A stretch of 64,000 nucleotides of DNA from Streptococcus ilei (GCF_000479335.1 NC_022584.1:1798001-1862000); one strand, 5' to 3'. Positions 31,453-44,919 are shown, counted from the first letter of the stretch. Program-made: numbers and translations. Notes: a model not told the origin generated them from the letters alone.

Positions 31453-31716
31453 ATGCCAAAGACGAGTATGAGCATCCGTCTGGATAGTGAGGTTAAGGAG
31501 CAGGCCCAACAGGTTTTTAATCATTTAGGAATGGATATGACAACAGCTATCAATATTTTCCTTCGTCAGGCAATTCAATATCAGGGTTTGCCTTTTGATG
31601 TTAGGCTTGATGAGAATCAAAAATTGCTCCAAGTAGTAATGGATGTAGACCAAAATCGTAATATGAGTCAGTCTTTTGAATCTGTCTCAGACTTGATGGA
31701 GGACTTGCGTGCTTAA
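31453..31716 (+). CDS. RelB/DinJ family antitoxin
   Basis: An 87-aa ribbon-helix-helix antitoxin: MSIRLDSEVKEQAQQVFNHLG and MTTAINIFLRQAI are typical DinJ. The acidic C-terminus (SVSDLMEDLRA) should wrap the toxin. ATG follows AGAAGGTGAGAAT. It overlaps the toxin gene by 8 bases. Confidence 0.92.
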   Translation: MPKTSMSIRLDSEVKEQAQQVFNHLGMDMTTAINIFLRQAIQYQGLPFDVRLDENQKLLQVVMDVDQNRNMSQSFESVSDLMEDLRA

Positions 31717-31987
31717 AATTCGTTACCATAAACAGTTTAAAAAAGATTTTAAGTTGGCTATGAAGCGTGGGTTGAAGGCAGAATTATTAGAAGAAGTATT
31801 GAATTTTCTTGTTCAAGAAAAAGAACTTCCTGCTAGATATCGCGACCATCAATTGACGACGTCCAAACATTTTCAAGGGGTTCGTGAGTGTCATATCCAA
31901 CCAGATTGGCTTTTGGTCTATAAGGTAGACAAGTCGGAATTGATTTTAAACTTGCTGAGGACAGGAAGTCATAGTGATTTGTTTTAA
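31709..31987 (+). CDS. YafQ family mRNA interferase toxin
   Basis: A 92-aa RelE-fold ribosome-dependent endoribonuclease. It keeps the YafQ-type C-terminal histidine (TGSHSDLF) and the DHQL...ECHIQPDWLLVYK block with the family's other active-site residues. It overlaps the antitoxin end, the usual order and coupling of a type II module. Confidence 0.92.
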   Translation: MLKIRYHKQFKKDFKLAMKRGLKAELLEEVLNFLVQEKELPARYRDHQLTTSKHFQGVRECHIQPDWLLVYKVDKSELILNLLRTGSHSDLF

Positions 31988-32024
31988 TGGATTCAAGGAT
32001 CCTCGCTCGCTTTGAGGTTGGCTA

Positions 32025-32702
32025 ATGATAGAAAAGAAAAAAAGAGCAACACCCTGGAAGTCAGGGAAAGTCATTTCCATTCGCCTACGGAATGGCGTCT
32101 ATGTCTTAGCGCAAATGGTCCGAGAGCCCTATCTGGTGTTTTTTAACCATTTTAAGGAGGATAATAGCTGGAAGGGAGTGACCTTGAAAGAGGAGGATAT
32201 TCTCTTTTGTAAAGCAGTCACTCGTCAGTTTCTACGCTCTAGTCCTGTAACGATTATCAAAGATCTTGAGCCTCTGTTAGATTATCGGCTACCCAAAGAA
32301 TGGATTTACAGCCATATGGAAGGGCATCCGATTACGGTTTCGGTGAAGGGACGGGAGCGCCAACTTGCAGGTTTTGGTAGACGTTGTTCTTTGGTTCTAG
32401 CGGATAAGGATAGTGGACAACCAGAGGATAATCCTCTAATGGGACTCTTCCAAGCCTATATCCTACCAGATATCCAAGAGCAAGATTGGGAGCGGGTAGG
32501 TCAGGCTGAGCTCATGTCGATTGAAGCCTTTCCGACGCTCAATGAACGTCTCTATCTCTGCTTTCTCCATGGGAAAAATGTGAATCCAGAGCTAGATATC
32601 TCTTTAGGAAAGCCCCTGCCCAATGATTATGAAACCTATATCGATATTCTTACCAACAGCCCAGAGGCACGACTCCTCTATCTAGGTGAGGAGGATGACT
32701 AA
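32025..32702 (+). CDS. Hypothetical protein, possibly Imm26-like
   Basis: 225 aa, no membrane segment or signal peptide. The start TPWKSGKVISIRLRNGVYVLAQMVREPYLVFF resembles the opening of the Imm26 immunity family (a beta strand with a G-x-Y-x-x-A-Q-type motif). The rest is not recognised and ends acidic (GEEDD). It lies 37 bp after yafQ and just before a 49-aa gene. No cognate toxin is visible, so an immunity role is a guess. Confidence 0.6.
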   Translation: MIEKKKRATPWKSGKVISIRLRNGVYVLAQMVREPYLVFFNHFKEDNSWKGVTLKEEDILFCKAVTRQFLRSSPVTIIKDLEPLLDYRLPKEWIYSHMEGHPITVSVKGRERQLAGFGRRCSLVLADKDSGQPEDNPLMGLFQAYILPDIQEQDWERVGQAELMSIEAFPTLNERLYLCFLHGKNVNPELDISLGKPLPNDYETYIDILTNSPEARLLYLGEEDD

Positions 32703-32717
32703 GAAAGGAATGGAACG

Positions 32718-32867
32718 ATGAGGGTGAAAATTTTTGCAGAAGACAAACCTGCTCAAAAAACATTTAACTATCAATTAGAGTTAGATACCGATACAATTTT
32801 AAAAGTCACTGCCTTGGTCTGCTCCACTATCGTAGTAGCAAACCTCTTGTCACTCTTAAAGGATTAA
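32718..32867 (+). CDS. Small protein, 49 aa, C-terminal membrane helix
   Basis: ATG 32718 follows AAGAAAGGAATGGAACG, 15 bp after the preceding stop, so it is likely cotranscribed. The product starts MRVKIFAEDKPAQKTF and has a hydrophobic end (VTALVCSTIVVANLLSLL) fitting one membrane helix. It ends 19 bp before pepS. I do not recognise the family. Confidence 0.6.
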   Translation: MRVKIFAEDKPAQKTFNYQLELDTDTILKVTALVCSTIVVANLLSLLKD

Positions 32868-32886
32868 TATAGAAAAGGATTGAAAA

Positions 32887-34128
32887 ATGGTTTTACCAAA
32901 TTTTAAAGAAAACTTAGAAAAATATGCTAAATTGTTAGTTGCGAACGGAGTTAATGTGCAACCTGGCCATACCTTGGCTTTGAACATCGATGTGGAGCAA
33001 AGAGAATTAGCCCACTTGATCGTGAAAGAAGCCTATGCCTTGGGTGCTCACGAAGTCATTATCCAATGGGCGGATGACTTCACTAACCGGGAAAAATTCC
33101 TCCATGCCCCGATGGATCGCTTGGACAATGTACCTGACTACAAGATTGCAGAGATGAACTACCTCTTGGACCACAAGGCGAGTCGCTTGGGTGTGCGCTC
33201 GTCTGATCCAGGTGCCTTAAATGGCGTTGATTCAGAGAAACTTTCTTCTTCTGCTAAGGCTTTGGGCATGGCCATGAAACCCATGCGCATCGCCACTCAG
33301 GCTAACAAGGTCAGCTGGACAGTTGCAGCAGCAGCAGGGGTAGAATGGGCGAAAAAAGTCTTCCCAAATGCGGCTAGCGACGAAGAAGCAGTGGATCTCC
33401 TGTGGGATCAAATCTTCAAGACTTGTCGAGTTTACGAAGAAGATCCGGTTAAGGCTTGGGAAGAGCATGCTGCTATTCTCAAGAGCAAGGCAGATACACT
33501 TAACAAAGAGCAATTCTCAGCCCTTCATTACACAGCACCTGGAACAGATTTGACCCTTGGTTTACCGAAAAACCACGTTTGGGAATCAGCCGGAGCGATC
33601 AATGCCCAAGGCGAAGGCTTCTTGCCAAATATGCCGACAGAAGAGGTCTTCACAGCTCCTGACTTCCGTCGCGCAGAAGGTTATGTCACTTCTACAAAAC
33701 CGCTTAGCTACAATGGGAATATCATCGAAGGGATCAAAGTGACCTTTGAAAATGGGGAAATTGTAGATATTACAGCTGAAAAAGGTGATCAAGTCATGAA
33801 AGATTTGGTCTTCAAAAACAAGGGAGCGCGTGCCTTGGGTGAATGTGCCCTCGTACCAGACCCAAGCCCAATTTCCCAATCAGGCATTACCTTCTTTAAT
33901 ACCCTCTTTGATGAAAATGCCTCTAACCACTTGGCCATCGGAGCAGCCTATGCAACTAGTGTAGAAGGTGGCGCAGAGTTTACAGAAGAAGAACTCGAAG
34001 CAGCAGGACTTAACCGCTCAGACGTCCACGTCGACTTCATGATTGGCTCAAGCCAAATGGATATCGACGGCATCCGAGAAGACGGCACTCGCGTCCCAGT
34101 ATTCCGCAACGGAGATTGGGCAATATAG
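32887..34128 (+). CDS. pepS: Aminopeptidase PepS, M29 family
   Basis: A 413-aa metallo-aminopeptidase of the PepS/AmpS/AmpT family that trims peptides in the cytoplasm. Family blocks include GVNVQPGHTLALNIDVEQRELAHLI, FMIGSSQMDIDGIREDGTRVPVFRNGDWA at the C-terminus, GECALVPDPSPIS and NHLAIGAAYATS. Length is normal. ATG follows AGAAAAGGATTGAAAA. Confidence 0.93.
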   Translation: MVLPNFKENLEKYAKLLVANGVNVQPGHTLALNIDVEQRELAHLIVKEAYALGAHEVIIQWADDFTNREKFLHAPMDRLDNVPDYKIAEMNYLLDHKASRLGVRSSDPGALNGVDSEKLSSSAKALGMAMKPMRIATQANKVSWTVAAAAGVEWAKKVFPNAASDEEAVDLLWDQIFKTCRVYEEDPVKAWEEHAAILKSKADTLNKEQFSALHYTAPGTDLTLGLPKNHVWESAGAINAQGEGFLPNMPTEEVFTAPDFRRAEGYVTSTKPLSYNGNIIEGIKVTFENGEIVDITAEKGDQVMKDLVFKNKGARALGECALVPDPSPISQSGITFFNTLFDENASNHLAIGAAYATSVEGGAEFTEEELEAAGLNRSDVHVDFMIGSSQMDIDGIREDGTRVPVFRNGDWAI

Positions 34129-34130
34129 GG

Positions 34131-34504
34131 AGCAGGACAGAAATCGGTAAACGCAGTCTCGATTTCGTAGTCCTGCCCCCGCACAGTTGATTAGGAAGTA
34201 CAAGTACCGTAGGTAGGAGTAGTTCCAATCAACCACTGCGCCGAGAGACAGAAATCAGTAACTCGAAGAGTTTGATTTCTTCCTCGCTTCTCGATTTCAA
34301 GGCTCGGGCAAAAAAGGTCCCCCGAACCTTTTTAGTCCCCCCGCCCAGTTGATTCAAAAGGGGCTTGCTCCGCAATCTCTATCCGCACCTTAAAACTGTG
34401 TTTTGAGCAATCAACCACTGCGCTAAGAGACAGAAGTCGGTAACTCAGAGCGTTTGTTTTTTGAGAATAAAAATAAAGAGTTTGGTTTTAACAGTCAAGC
34501 TCTT
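34131..34504 (+). repeat. Mosaic intergenic repeat region with terminators
   Basis: Degenerate pieces of the dispersed repeat occur twice (CAGGACAGAAATCGGTAA, CCGCACAGTTGATT, CAACCACTGCG; then CGCCCAGTTGATTC, CAACCACTGCGC). One holds a BOX-like core (CTCTATCCGCACC, AAACTGTGTTTTGAGCAA) at about 34376-34410. Two terminator hairpins are seen: AAAAAGGT..ACCTTTTT (34310-34335) and AAAGAG..CTCTTTTT (34469-34504). It fills the gap between pepS and strH. Confidence 0.7.
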
Positions 34505-34621
34505 TTTCTTGTGTCCGCTAGTTTTAATAAAATATAGGGATAAAATTTTATAGCTTCTTCTCTTAATTAAAGAACATTTCAAAGAAGCCTTGACGAGGGC
34601 AGGCTTTCTAGATAGACTGAG

Positions 34622-34635
34622 AGTAAGCGTTTACA
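34622..34635 (+). promoter_or_regulatory. cre-like site upstream of strH
   Basis: AGTAAGCGTTTACA matches the cre consensus TGWAANCGNTNWCA with one mismatch and lies 24 bases before the start codon. It suggests CcpA control of this glycosidase. Confidence 0.55.
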
Positions 34636-34650
34636 CACAACAAAATTTAG

Positions 34651-38643
<3,993 letters not shown>

Positions 38644-38657
38644 TCAGCCCCCCGATT

Positions 38658-38714
38658 GAACTAAGTTTTTCTAGTTTTCCAGAAATGGAAAAGGAAAGAC
38701 TTGGTTCTTTTTTT
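38658..38714 (+). terminator. strH terminator
   Basis: GAACTAAG / CTTGGTTC outer stem with an inner TTTTCC..GGAAAA stem, followed by TTTTTTT. Confidence 0.75.
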
Positions 38715-38789
38715 GTCCTAAAAACTGTACCCGGACAGTTGTTGCTTTTCTGCCTTGTTCCGCTTGGATGAACTTGATAAAATAAAAAC

Positions 38790-39536
38790 ATGACACGATA
38801 CAAAGCAACTATTTCTTACGATGGAACTCTATTTGCGGGTTTCCAACGACAACCGCATGCACGTAGTGTGCAAGAAGAAATCGAGAAGACCTTGATGCGT
38901 CTGAACCATGGACAGGCAGTGACCATCCATGGCGCGGGCCGGACGGATGCAGGCGTCCATGCCCTTGGGCAGGTCATCCATTTTGATCTCCCTCAGCCAC
39001 GGGATGAGGAGAAGCTCCGCTTTGCTCTGGATACCCAGACCCCAGAGGATATTGATTTCATCCGGGTGGAGCAAGTAGCAGATGACTTTCACTCACGTTA
39101 CAAGAAGCACAGCAAGACCTACGAATTCATCGTGGATTATGGCCGCCCCAAGAATCCCATGATGCGCCACTATGCAACTTCCTATCCTTACCCCTTGGAT
39201 GTGGCCAAGATGCAAGAAGCCATCCAAAAATTGGAGGGGACCCACGATTTCACTGGCTTCACAGCTTCGGGAACCAGTGTGGAAGACAAGGTTCGCACGA
39301 TTACAGAGGCTCGCTTGGTCGAGGACGTGGCAAATCATCGTCTTCTCTTTACCTTTTCGGGCAATGGCTTTCTCTACAAGCAAATCCGTAATATGGTGGG
39401 AACTTTGTTGAAGATCGGAAATGATCGGATGCCGATCGAGCAGATCGATCTGATTTTAGAAAAGAAGGACCGCAATCTAGCAGGTCCTACAGCAGCGCCA
39501 AATGGCTTATATTTAAAGGAGATCCGTTATGAGTAA
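38790..39536 (+). CDS. truA: tRNA pseudouridine(38-40) synthase
   Basis: A 248-aa TruA. The catalytic Asp lies in [29 protein letters not shown] and [14 protein letters not shown] are family blocks. Its end overlaps the next gene by 8 bases, linking tRNA modification to a vitamin-B6-type operon by position only. Confidence 0.96.
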   Translation: MTRYKATISYDGTLFAGFQRQPHARSVQEEIEKTLMRLNHGQAVTIHGAGRTDAGVHALGQVIHFDLPQPRDEEKLRFALDTQTPEDIDFIRVEQVADDFHSRYKKHSKTYEFIVDYGRPKNPMMRHYATSYPYPLDVAKMQEAIQKLEGTHDFTGFTASGTSVEDKVRTITEARLVEDVANHRLLFTFSGNGFLYKQIRNMVGTLLKIGNDRMPIEQIDLILEKKDRNLAGPTAAPNGLYLKEIRYE

Positions 39537-40290
39537 TGAATTGATTCTAGCTATTTCAGGAAATGATATTTTTAGTGGGGGAGGTCTTCACGCTGACCTG
39601 GCCACCTATACAACCAACAAACAGCATGGCTTTGTAGCAGTGACTTGTTTGACCGCTATGACCGAGCACGGTTTTGAAGTCATTCCGGTGGATCCGACGA
39701 CCTTTGCTCAACAGCTCAACTCTCTCAAGGATGTTCCTTTTTCTGCTATTAAACTCGGCCTCTTGCCAAATGTCCAAGTGGCAGACTTAGCCTTGGACTA
39801 TGTCAAAGCCCATGCGGAGATTCCTGTGGTACTAGACCCTGTCTTGGTCTGCAAGGAAACTCATGACGTGGAAGTGTCAGCCCTTCGAGATGAATTGATC
39901 AAGTTCTTCCCTTATGTGACCATCATCACGCCAAACTTACCAGAAGCTGAGATCTTGACTCAAAGCAAGATTCAATCGCTCGACGATATGAAGGAGGCCG
40001 CTCGTAAGCTCCATGAATTAGGAGCAGCGACTGTCGTGGTCAAAGGGGGCAATCGCCTCAACAAGGAAAAAGCCATCGATGTCTTTTATGACGGCCAAGA
40101 CTTTACGGTCTTCGAAGAAGACGTTTTAGAAAAGAATAATACAGGAGCTGGTTGTACTTTTGCCTCTAGCATAGCAAGCCAGTTAGTCCAAGGGAAGGCA
40201 ACCTTAGAAGCTGTCAAAGCCTCTAAAGACTTTGTCTACCAAGCCATTCAAAAATCAGATCAATATGGAGTAGTTCAATATGACCAATAA
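39529..40290 (+). CDS. Pyridoxine/hydroxymethylpyrimidine kinase, ThiD/PdxK family
   Basis: A 253-aa ribokinase-fold kinase: [48 protein letters not shown] and [15 protein letters not shown] (anion hole). ThiD and PdxK are hard to separate by eye. The next gene is an ECF S component of the pyridoxine/HMP type, so salvage of vitamin B6 or thiamin pyrimidine is likely. It overlaps both neighbours. Confidence 0.85.
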   Translation: MSNELILAISGNDIFSGGGLHADLATYTTNKQHGFVAVTCLTAMTEHGFEVIPVDPTTFAQQLNSLKDVPFSAIKLGLLPNVQVADLALDYVKAHAEIPVVLDPVLVCKETHDVEVSALRDELIKFFPYVTIITPNLPEAEILTQSKIQSLDDMKEAARKLHELGAATVVVKGGNRLNKEKAIDVFYDGQDFTVFEEDVLEKNNTGAGCTFASSIASQLVQGKATLEAVKASKDFVYQAIQKSDQYGVVQYDQ

Positions 40291-40750
40291 ACGGACCCAA
40301 GTAATCGCGCATTTAGCCATTTTAACCGCCTTGACAGTTGTACTAGGCTATTATACTAAGTTGCCAACTCCTACCGGGATGGTGACCTTGCTGGATCTAG
40401 GTGTATACTTCACCGCCTTTTATTTGGGGCGCAAAGAAGGAGCAGTAGTTGGTGGTCTTGGCGCCTTTCTCTTAGACCTCGTCTCCGGTTATCCTCAATG
40501 GATGTTCTTTAGTCTTCTTTTCCACGGAGCTCAAGGCTACTTTGCTGGCTTTAAAGGAAAAGCCCGCTATATCGGTCTGTTACTTGCTACTGTCATCATG
40601 GTAGGTGGCTATGCACTAGCTTCAGCGCTCTTTTTAGGAAACAACTGGGGGCCAGCCTTAGCGGAGATTCCTCATAATTTGGTTCAAAACTTCGTTGGTA
40701 TGGCTCTAGGATATGCTCTTTATCATTTCTTACCAAAGAAGGGAAATTAG
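40280..40750 (+). CDS. ECF transporter S component
   Basis: A 156-aa membrane protein with about five to six helices. The N-terminal AILTALTVVLGYYTKLPTPTGMVTLLDLGVYFTAFYLGRKEG fits the vitamin-binding ECF S families (pyridoxine or HMP). It overlaps the kinase gene by 11 bases, so imported vitamin would be phosphorylated and trapped at once. The shared energising module (EcfAA'T) must be elsewhere. Confidence 0.85.
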   Translation: MTNKRTQVIAHLAILTALTVVLGYYTKLPTPTGMVTLLDLGVYFTAFYLGRKEGAVVGGLGAFLLDLVSGYPQWMFFSLLFHGAQGYFAGFKGKARYIGLLLATVIMVGGYALASALFLGNNWGPALAEIPHNLVQNFVGMALGYALYHFLPKKGN

Positions 40751-40753
40751 AAG

Positions 40754-41317
40754 ATGGAGTTGGAGCAATTAAAAAGAGAAACCCAGGAAATCTTGCTGGA
40801 TCTTTTATCCAAGGCTCATCTGCGTCAGGGGCAAATCCTTGTGTTAGGCCTGTCAACCAGCGAGGTCGCTGGAGCAAGTATCGGTAAGAACTCAAGTTTA
40901 GAGATTGGGCAAGCCATTGTAAAAACCATCCTAAATACCCTAACTCCCAAAGGGATTTATTTAGCGGTTCAAGGATGTGAACATCTTAACCGAGCTCTGG
41001 TGGTCGAACGTGAACTAGCAGAAAAGAAAGACTTAGAAATCGTTAATGTACTACCGAGCCTCCATGCGGGAGGTGCCGGTCAGTTGGCAGCTTTTAGTTA
41101 TATGAAAGACCCCGTCGAAGTTGAATTTATCACAGCTCAGGCGGGTTTGGATATTGGAGATACCTCTATCGGGATGCATGTCAAGCATGTGCAAGTACCT
41201 GTTCGTCCTGTCTTGAAAGAACTGGGGGGCGCTCATGTGACGGCTCTAGCCAGTCGTCCGAAGTTAATCGGAGGGGCGCGTGCTTCTTACCAAGAAGATC
41301 CGCTTCGAAAATCTTAA
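40754..41317 (+). CDS. TIGR01440/DUF436 family protein
   Basis: A 187-aa YwlG-like protein: [79 protein letters not shown]. It is conserved in Firmicutes; the function is unknown to me. It starts 4 bp after the S component, so it is in the same operon. Confidence 0.88.
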   Translation: MELEQLKRETQEILLDLLSKAHLRQGQILVLGLSTSEVAGASIGKNSSLEIGQAIVKTILNTLTPKGIYLAVQGCEHLNRALVVERELAEKKDLEIVNVLPSLHAGGAGQLAAFSYMKDPVEVEFITAQAGLDIGDTSIGMHVKHVQVPVRPVLKELGGAHVTALASRPKLIGGARASYQEDPLRKS

Positions 41318-41327
41318 TAAGAAGGAA

Positions 41328-41356
41328 ACTAGTTCAAGACATGGACTAGTTTTTTT
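41328..41356 (+). terminator. Terminator after the DUF436 gene
   Basis: ACTAGTTC / GGACTAGT stem with an 8-base loop, then TTTTTTT. Confidence 0.8.
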
Positions 41357-41535
41357 GTTTCGGGACCAATTTTGAGAGAGGAAAGGGATTTGAAATCTAT
41401 TGGTCTGCAGAAATCACTATAAAATTGCTAAAAAAGAAGCAGTTTCCACAAAACCAGGATGCCCAAAAACTTGCATTTTCGAAGTTTTATGGTAAAATTA
41501 TTAGGAATGACTATATTATTTTAAGGAGAGACAGA

Positions 41536-42819
41536 ATGTCTGTATCATTTGAAAACAAAGAAACAAACCGCGGTGTATTGACTTTCACCATTAGTCAAGA
41601 ACAAATTAAACCAGCTTTAGATCGCGTGTTTGAATCTGTTAAGAAAAACTTGAACGTACCAGGATTCCGTAAAGGTCACCTTCCACGTCCAATCTTCAAC
41701 CAACGTTTTGGTGAAGAATCACTTTATCAAGATGCTTTGAACGATCTTCTTCCGGCAGCTTATGAAGCAGCAGTAAAAGAAGCAGGTCTTGAAGTTGTTG
41801 CTCAACCAACTTTTGACGTTGTATCAATGGAAAAAGGTCAAGATTGGACTTTGACAGCAAATGTTGTTACAAAACCAGAAGTAAAATTGGGTGCTTACAA
41901 AGACCTTGAAGTATCTGTAGACGTTTCTAAAGAAGTAACAGATGAAGATGTAGATGCACGTATCGAACGCGAACGCAACAACTTGGCTGAATTGGTTATC
42001 AAAGAAGGACCAGCAGCTGAAGGTGATACAGTTGTGATCGACTTTGTAGGTTCTGTTGACGGTGTTGAGTTTGACGGAGGAAAAGGAGATAACTTCTCAC
42101 TTGGACTTGGTTCAGGTCAATTCATCCCAGGTTTTGAAGACCAATTGGTTGGACACTCTGCTGGTGAAACAGTTGATGTGATCGTAACTTTCCCAGAAGA
42201 CTACCAAGCAACTGACCTTGCAGGTAAAGAAGCGAAATTCGTGACAACTATCCACGAAGTAAAAGCAAAAGAAGTACCAGCTCTTGACGATGAATTGGCA
42301 AAAGACATCGATGAAGAAGTTGAAACTCTCGCTGAATTGAAAGAAAAATACCGCAAAGAGTTGGCTGAAGCGAAAGAAGAAGCTTACAAAGATGCAGTTG
42401 AGTCAGCAGCAATTGATCTTGCGGTAGAAAATGCAGAAATCGTTGACCTTCCAGAAGAAATGATCCACGAAGAAGTACACCGTGCTGTTAATGAATTCCT
42501 TGGAAACTTGCAACGTCAAGGAATCTCTCCAGACATGTACTTCCAAATCACTGGAACAACTCAAGAAGATCTTCACAAACAATATGAAGCAGACGCAGCA
42601 GCACGTACTAAGACAAACCTTGTCGTAGAAGCGGTTGCCAAAGCAGAAGGCTTCGAAGCAACTGACGAAGAAGTAACTGCAGAAATCGAACAATTGGCAG
42701 CAGATTACAACATGCCAGTTGAACAAGTTCGCAGCTTGCTTTCACCAGAAATGTTGAAACATGATATCGCTGTGAAGAAAGCTGTTGAAGTGATCACGAG
42801 CACTGCGAAAGTAAAATAA
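41536..42819 (+). CDS. tig: Trigger factor
   Basis: 427-aa ribosome-bound chaperone. Ribosome-binding loop [11 protein letters not shown] (~45-55), FKBP-like prolyl isomerase domain (~150-245, [32 protein letters not shown]) and long helical C-terminal arms. ATG 41536 follows TTAAGGAGAGACAGA and gives the family length; an upstream extension to 41425 runs through promoter-like DNA. Codon use is strongly biased, as in highly expressed genes. Confidence 0.97.
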   Translation: MSVSFENKETNRGVLTFTISQEQIKPALDRVFESVKKNLNVPGFRKGHLPRPIFNQRFGEESLYQDALNDLLPAAYEAAVKEAGLEVVAQPTFDVVSMEKGQDWTLTANVVTKPEVKLGAYKDLEVSVDVSKEVTDEDVDARIERERNNLAELVIKEGPAAEGDTVVIDFVGSVDGVEFDGGKGDNFSLGLGSGQFIPGFEDQLVGHSAGETVDVIVTFPEDYQATDLAGKEAKFVTTIHEVKAKEVPALDDELAKDIDEEVETLAELKEKYRKELAEAKEEAYKDAVESAAIDLAVENAEIVDLPEEMIHEEVHRAVNEFLGNLQRQGISPDMYFQITGTTQEDLHKQYEADAAARTKTNLVVEAVAKAEGFEATDEEVTAEIEQLAADYNMPVEQVRSLLSPEMLKHDIAVKKAVEVITSTAKVK

Positions 42820-42855
42820 AAAAGATGATCTTCCATCTTTATGGAAAGCAATCAT

Positions 42856-42895
42856 AAGAGGAAAAGCTGAGGCCATGTGTCCCGGCTTTTCTCTT
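42856..42895 (+). terminator. tig terminator
   Basis: AAGAGGAAAAGC (42856-42867) pairs with GCTTTTCTCTT (42885-42895), followed by CTTATT. Confidence 0.65.
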
Positions 42896-43037
42896 CTTAT
42901 TGGCGCGGAATTTTCCTTTGACGAAAGGGGAAAATTATCGTACAATAGAGTGTAACGATAAATGATGTATTCTAGGGGTATCCTCTTTTTTAATGAAAAA
43001 GAGTGATGCCTTGAGATGAAAATGAAGGAGATCTACC

Positions 43038-43616
43038 TTGGAATTAGAAGTATTTGCTGGACAAGAAAAAAGTGAACTTTCAATGATTGAAGTAGCCCGT
43101 GCCATTTTGGAGTCACGTGGCCGTGATCATGAAATGTATTTTAATGACCTGGTCAATGAAATTCAAAACTACCTCGAAAAATCAAACAGTGAAATTCGTG
43201 AAGCTCTTCCATTGTTCTATACGGAATTAAATGTGGATGGAAGCTTTATCCCACTAGGAGATAACAAATGGGGACTTCGCTCATGGTATGCCATCGATGA
43301 GGTAGATGAAGAAATCATCGCTCTTGAAGAAACAGATGAAGACGAAGAGCCTAAGAAACGTAAGAAAAAACGTGTCAACGCCTTTATGGATGGAGATGAA
43401 GACGCGATTGATTACAATGCGGATGATCCAGAAGACGAAGATGTCTATGAAGCAGATCCAGCGCTTACTTACGATGATGAAAACCCAGAAGATGAGAAGG
43501 ATGAAGTGGAAGCATATGACGCTGAAATTAATGAAATCTCACCAGATGAGTTGGATGTGGAAGTTGAGTTAACTGACGAAGAAGACGAAGAAGAGTCTTA
43601 CGAAGAAGAAGAATAA
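43038..43616 (+). CDS. rpoE: RNA polymerase delta subunit
   Basis: 192 aa. A globular HARE-HTH N-terminal domain ([23 protein letters not shown]... NKWGLRSWY, to ~90) precedes a very acidic, disordered tail of Asp/Glu, typical of delta, which aids promoter escape and recycling. The start is TTG 43038, with AAGGAG seven bases upstream; no ATG fits the conserved N-terminus. A basic KKRKKKR patch lies at the junction. Confidence 0.94.
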   Translation: MELEVFAGQEKSELSMIEVARAILESRGRDHEMYFNDLVNEIQNYLEKSNSEIREALPLFYTELNVDGSFIPLGDNKWGLRSWYAIDEVDEEIIALEETDEDEEPKKRKKKRVNAFMDGDEDAIDYNADDPEDEDVYEADPALTYDDENPEDEKDEVEAYDAEINEISPDELDVEVELTDEEDEEESYEEEE

Positions 43617-43626
43617 TCCAAAAAAG

Positions 43627-43751
43627 AGGCTGGGACAAAAGTCCTAGCCTCTTTATTTTCTTTGGATTGTCGAGCAGGACGCAGTGGTTGAGTGGGCTCT
43701 ACTACACTGATTTCATCGGCTTTTACAGCCCTACTCAACTATCCCACTCTC
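43627..43751 (+). repeat. Dispersed intergenic repeat, copy 3, shortened
   Basis: It begins with the GAGGCTGGGACAAAAGTCCTAGCCTC hairpin-like end and T-run, has the GTGGTTGAGTGGGCTCTACTA..CAGCCCTACTCAAC palindrome, then jumps to CCCACTCTC. It lacks the ~50-bp TGTGCGGAGG..GATTTCTG part of copies 1 and 4. The left end serves as the rpoE terminator. Confidence 0.85.
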
Positions 43752-43831
43752 TTTTCTTTACTTGAAGGATGGTTCAAGGAGGAGTATAATGAGGGTGTAA
43801 GCCTAACCTAGCACAGAAGGAGGAAGGAAAT

Positions 43832-44527
43832 ATGGACTGGATACTGAATCAAAGTTTGGTGGATTTAGGGATTGAGACGGTAGTGATTGGAGTAGCAAAA
43901 CAGGTGAATCCACAAGCTCCCTTATCTGAAGAATTTTTAGCTAAAAAGAAGGAAATGGAAGATTGGGCTTTAAATTGCGACCTCAGCTCGGTGAAAGAGG
44001 AGCCGGTTGTACAAGGCTACCTTGACTTATTGAAGGATGTGGGGCGTAGTGTTAAGAAGAACCCACCGACTATTCTTGCTTTGATTAAGAATATTCAAAG
44101 TCGTGGCTTCCTTCCTACGATTAATAGTGTGATTGATATCTATAATGTCGAATGCCTCAGTTCCTTTTTAGCCATCGGAGGGCATGATTTAGATAAGATC
44201 CAGGGGCCAATCGAATTTACGATTAGCCAAAGAGAGGATAGCTTTTTGCCCATCTTATCAACCGAAAAGCATGTTAGTGAAAGCGATCCGGTCTACCGAG
44301 ATCAACAAGGTATTATGGCCTGGCTAGATGTGAGAGATGGTGAACGCTACAAGATGGAGGAGACTACCCGTAATGTCCTCTTTATCATACAGGGGAATCG
44401 AGCGACCTCTGTAGAGATGCGCTTGGAAGCACTCGATCAGATCAGAGAAGATTTGCTCTCATGCATGCCTGATTTAGAATTTGAAAAGTTTCTGGTTACG
44501 CCCAGTGAGACAATTCCAGTCCCTTAA
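43832..44527 (+). CDS. B3/B4 (tRNA-binding) domain protein
   Basis: 231 aa, soluble. It matches the free-standing B3/B4 fold related to the editing region of PheRS beta: NPPTILALIKNIQSRGFLPTINSVIDIYN, then ECLSSFLAIGGHDLDKIQGPIEF. Proteins of this type may act on misacylated tRNA or free amino acids; no substrate can be read here. ATG follows AGAAGGAGGAAGGAAAT. Confidence 0.82.
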   Translation: MDWILNQSLVDLGIETVVIGVAKQVNPQAPLSEEFLAKKKEMEDWALNCDLSSVKEEPVVQGYLDLLKDVGRSVKKNPPTILALIKNIQSRGFLPTINSVIDIYNVECLSSFLAIGGHDLDKIQGPIEFTISQREDSFLPILSTEKHVSESDPVYRDQQGIMAWLDVRDGERYKMEETTRNVLFIIQGNRATSVEMRLEALDQIREDLLSCMPDLEFEKFLVTPSETIPVP

Positions 44528-44654
44528 AGGAGTCCTTCATCAAGGAGGATTTGTCAGCATCTAAACAGGAGAGAAAAGTGTAGACTTTGAAAAAAGTTTG
44601 AAAAAAATCTTGACAAGAAAGTAGAAGATTGATATACTAGTAAGGTACTCAATC

Positions 44655-44740
44655 GCGGGGATGGCGGAATTGGCAGACGCGCAGGACTAAGGATCCTGTG
44701 ACCGCTTTAGGTCGTGAGGGTTCAAGTCCCTCTCTCCGCA
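44655..44740 (+). tRNA. tRNA-Leu (AAG)
   Basis: An 86-nt class II tRNA. Acceptor GCGGGGA/TCTCCGC, D arm, anticodon stem CAGGA/TCCTG with loop CTAAGGA (anticodon AAG), long variable arm, T loop TTCAAGT. Discriminator A at 44740; CCA is not encoded. The rest of 44528-44919 is the weak promoter region before it and the fba promoter after it. Confidence 0.95.
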
Positions 44741-44751
44741 TCGGATTATCG

Positions 44752-44775
44752 AGATAGCTTCGGCTATCTTTTTTT
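44752..44775 (+). terminator. tRNA-Leu terminator
   Basis: AGATAGC-TTCG-GCTATCT with a stable TTCG tetraloop, followed by TTTTTT. Confidence 0.85.
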
Positions 44776-44919
44776 CTTGTTCATTTAGCAGAAAGACAGC
44801 TTGAAAAGAGAAGAAAACGCTTTAAAGGTTCAGGAAAAGCTAGCATTTTCAATGAAAAAGTGATAAAATAAACAATGTAAGTGGTTTAACCACAAAAAAT
44901 TAGAGGAGGCCTACTACTA

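Noticed and set aside
34131..34504. CRISPR array
   Set aside because: Repeats are few, degenerate and palindromic, without regular spacers; no cas gene is near. No CRISPR was seen anywhere in the window.
43306..43572. Met/Lys-rich 88-aa ORF within rpoE
   Set aside because: A frame shadow of the acidic GAA/GAT-rich tail of rpoE.
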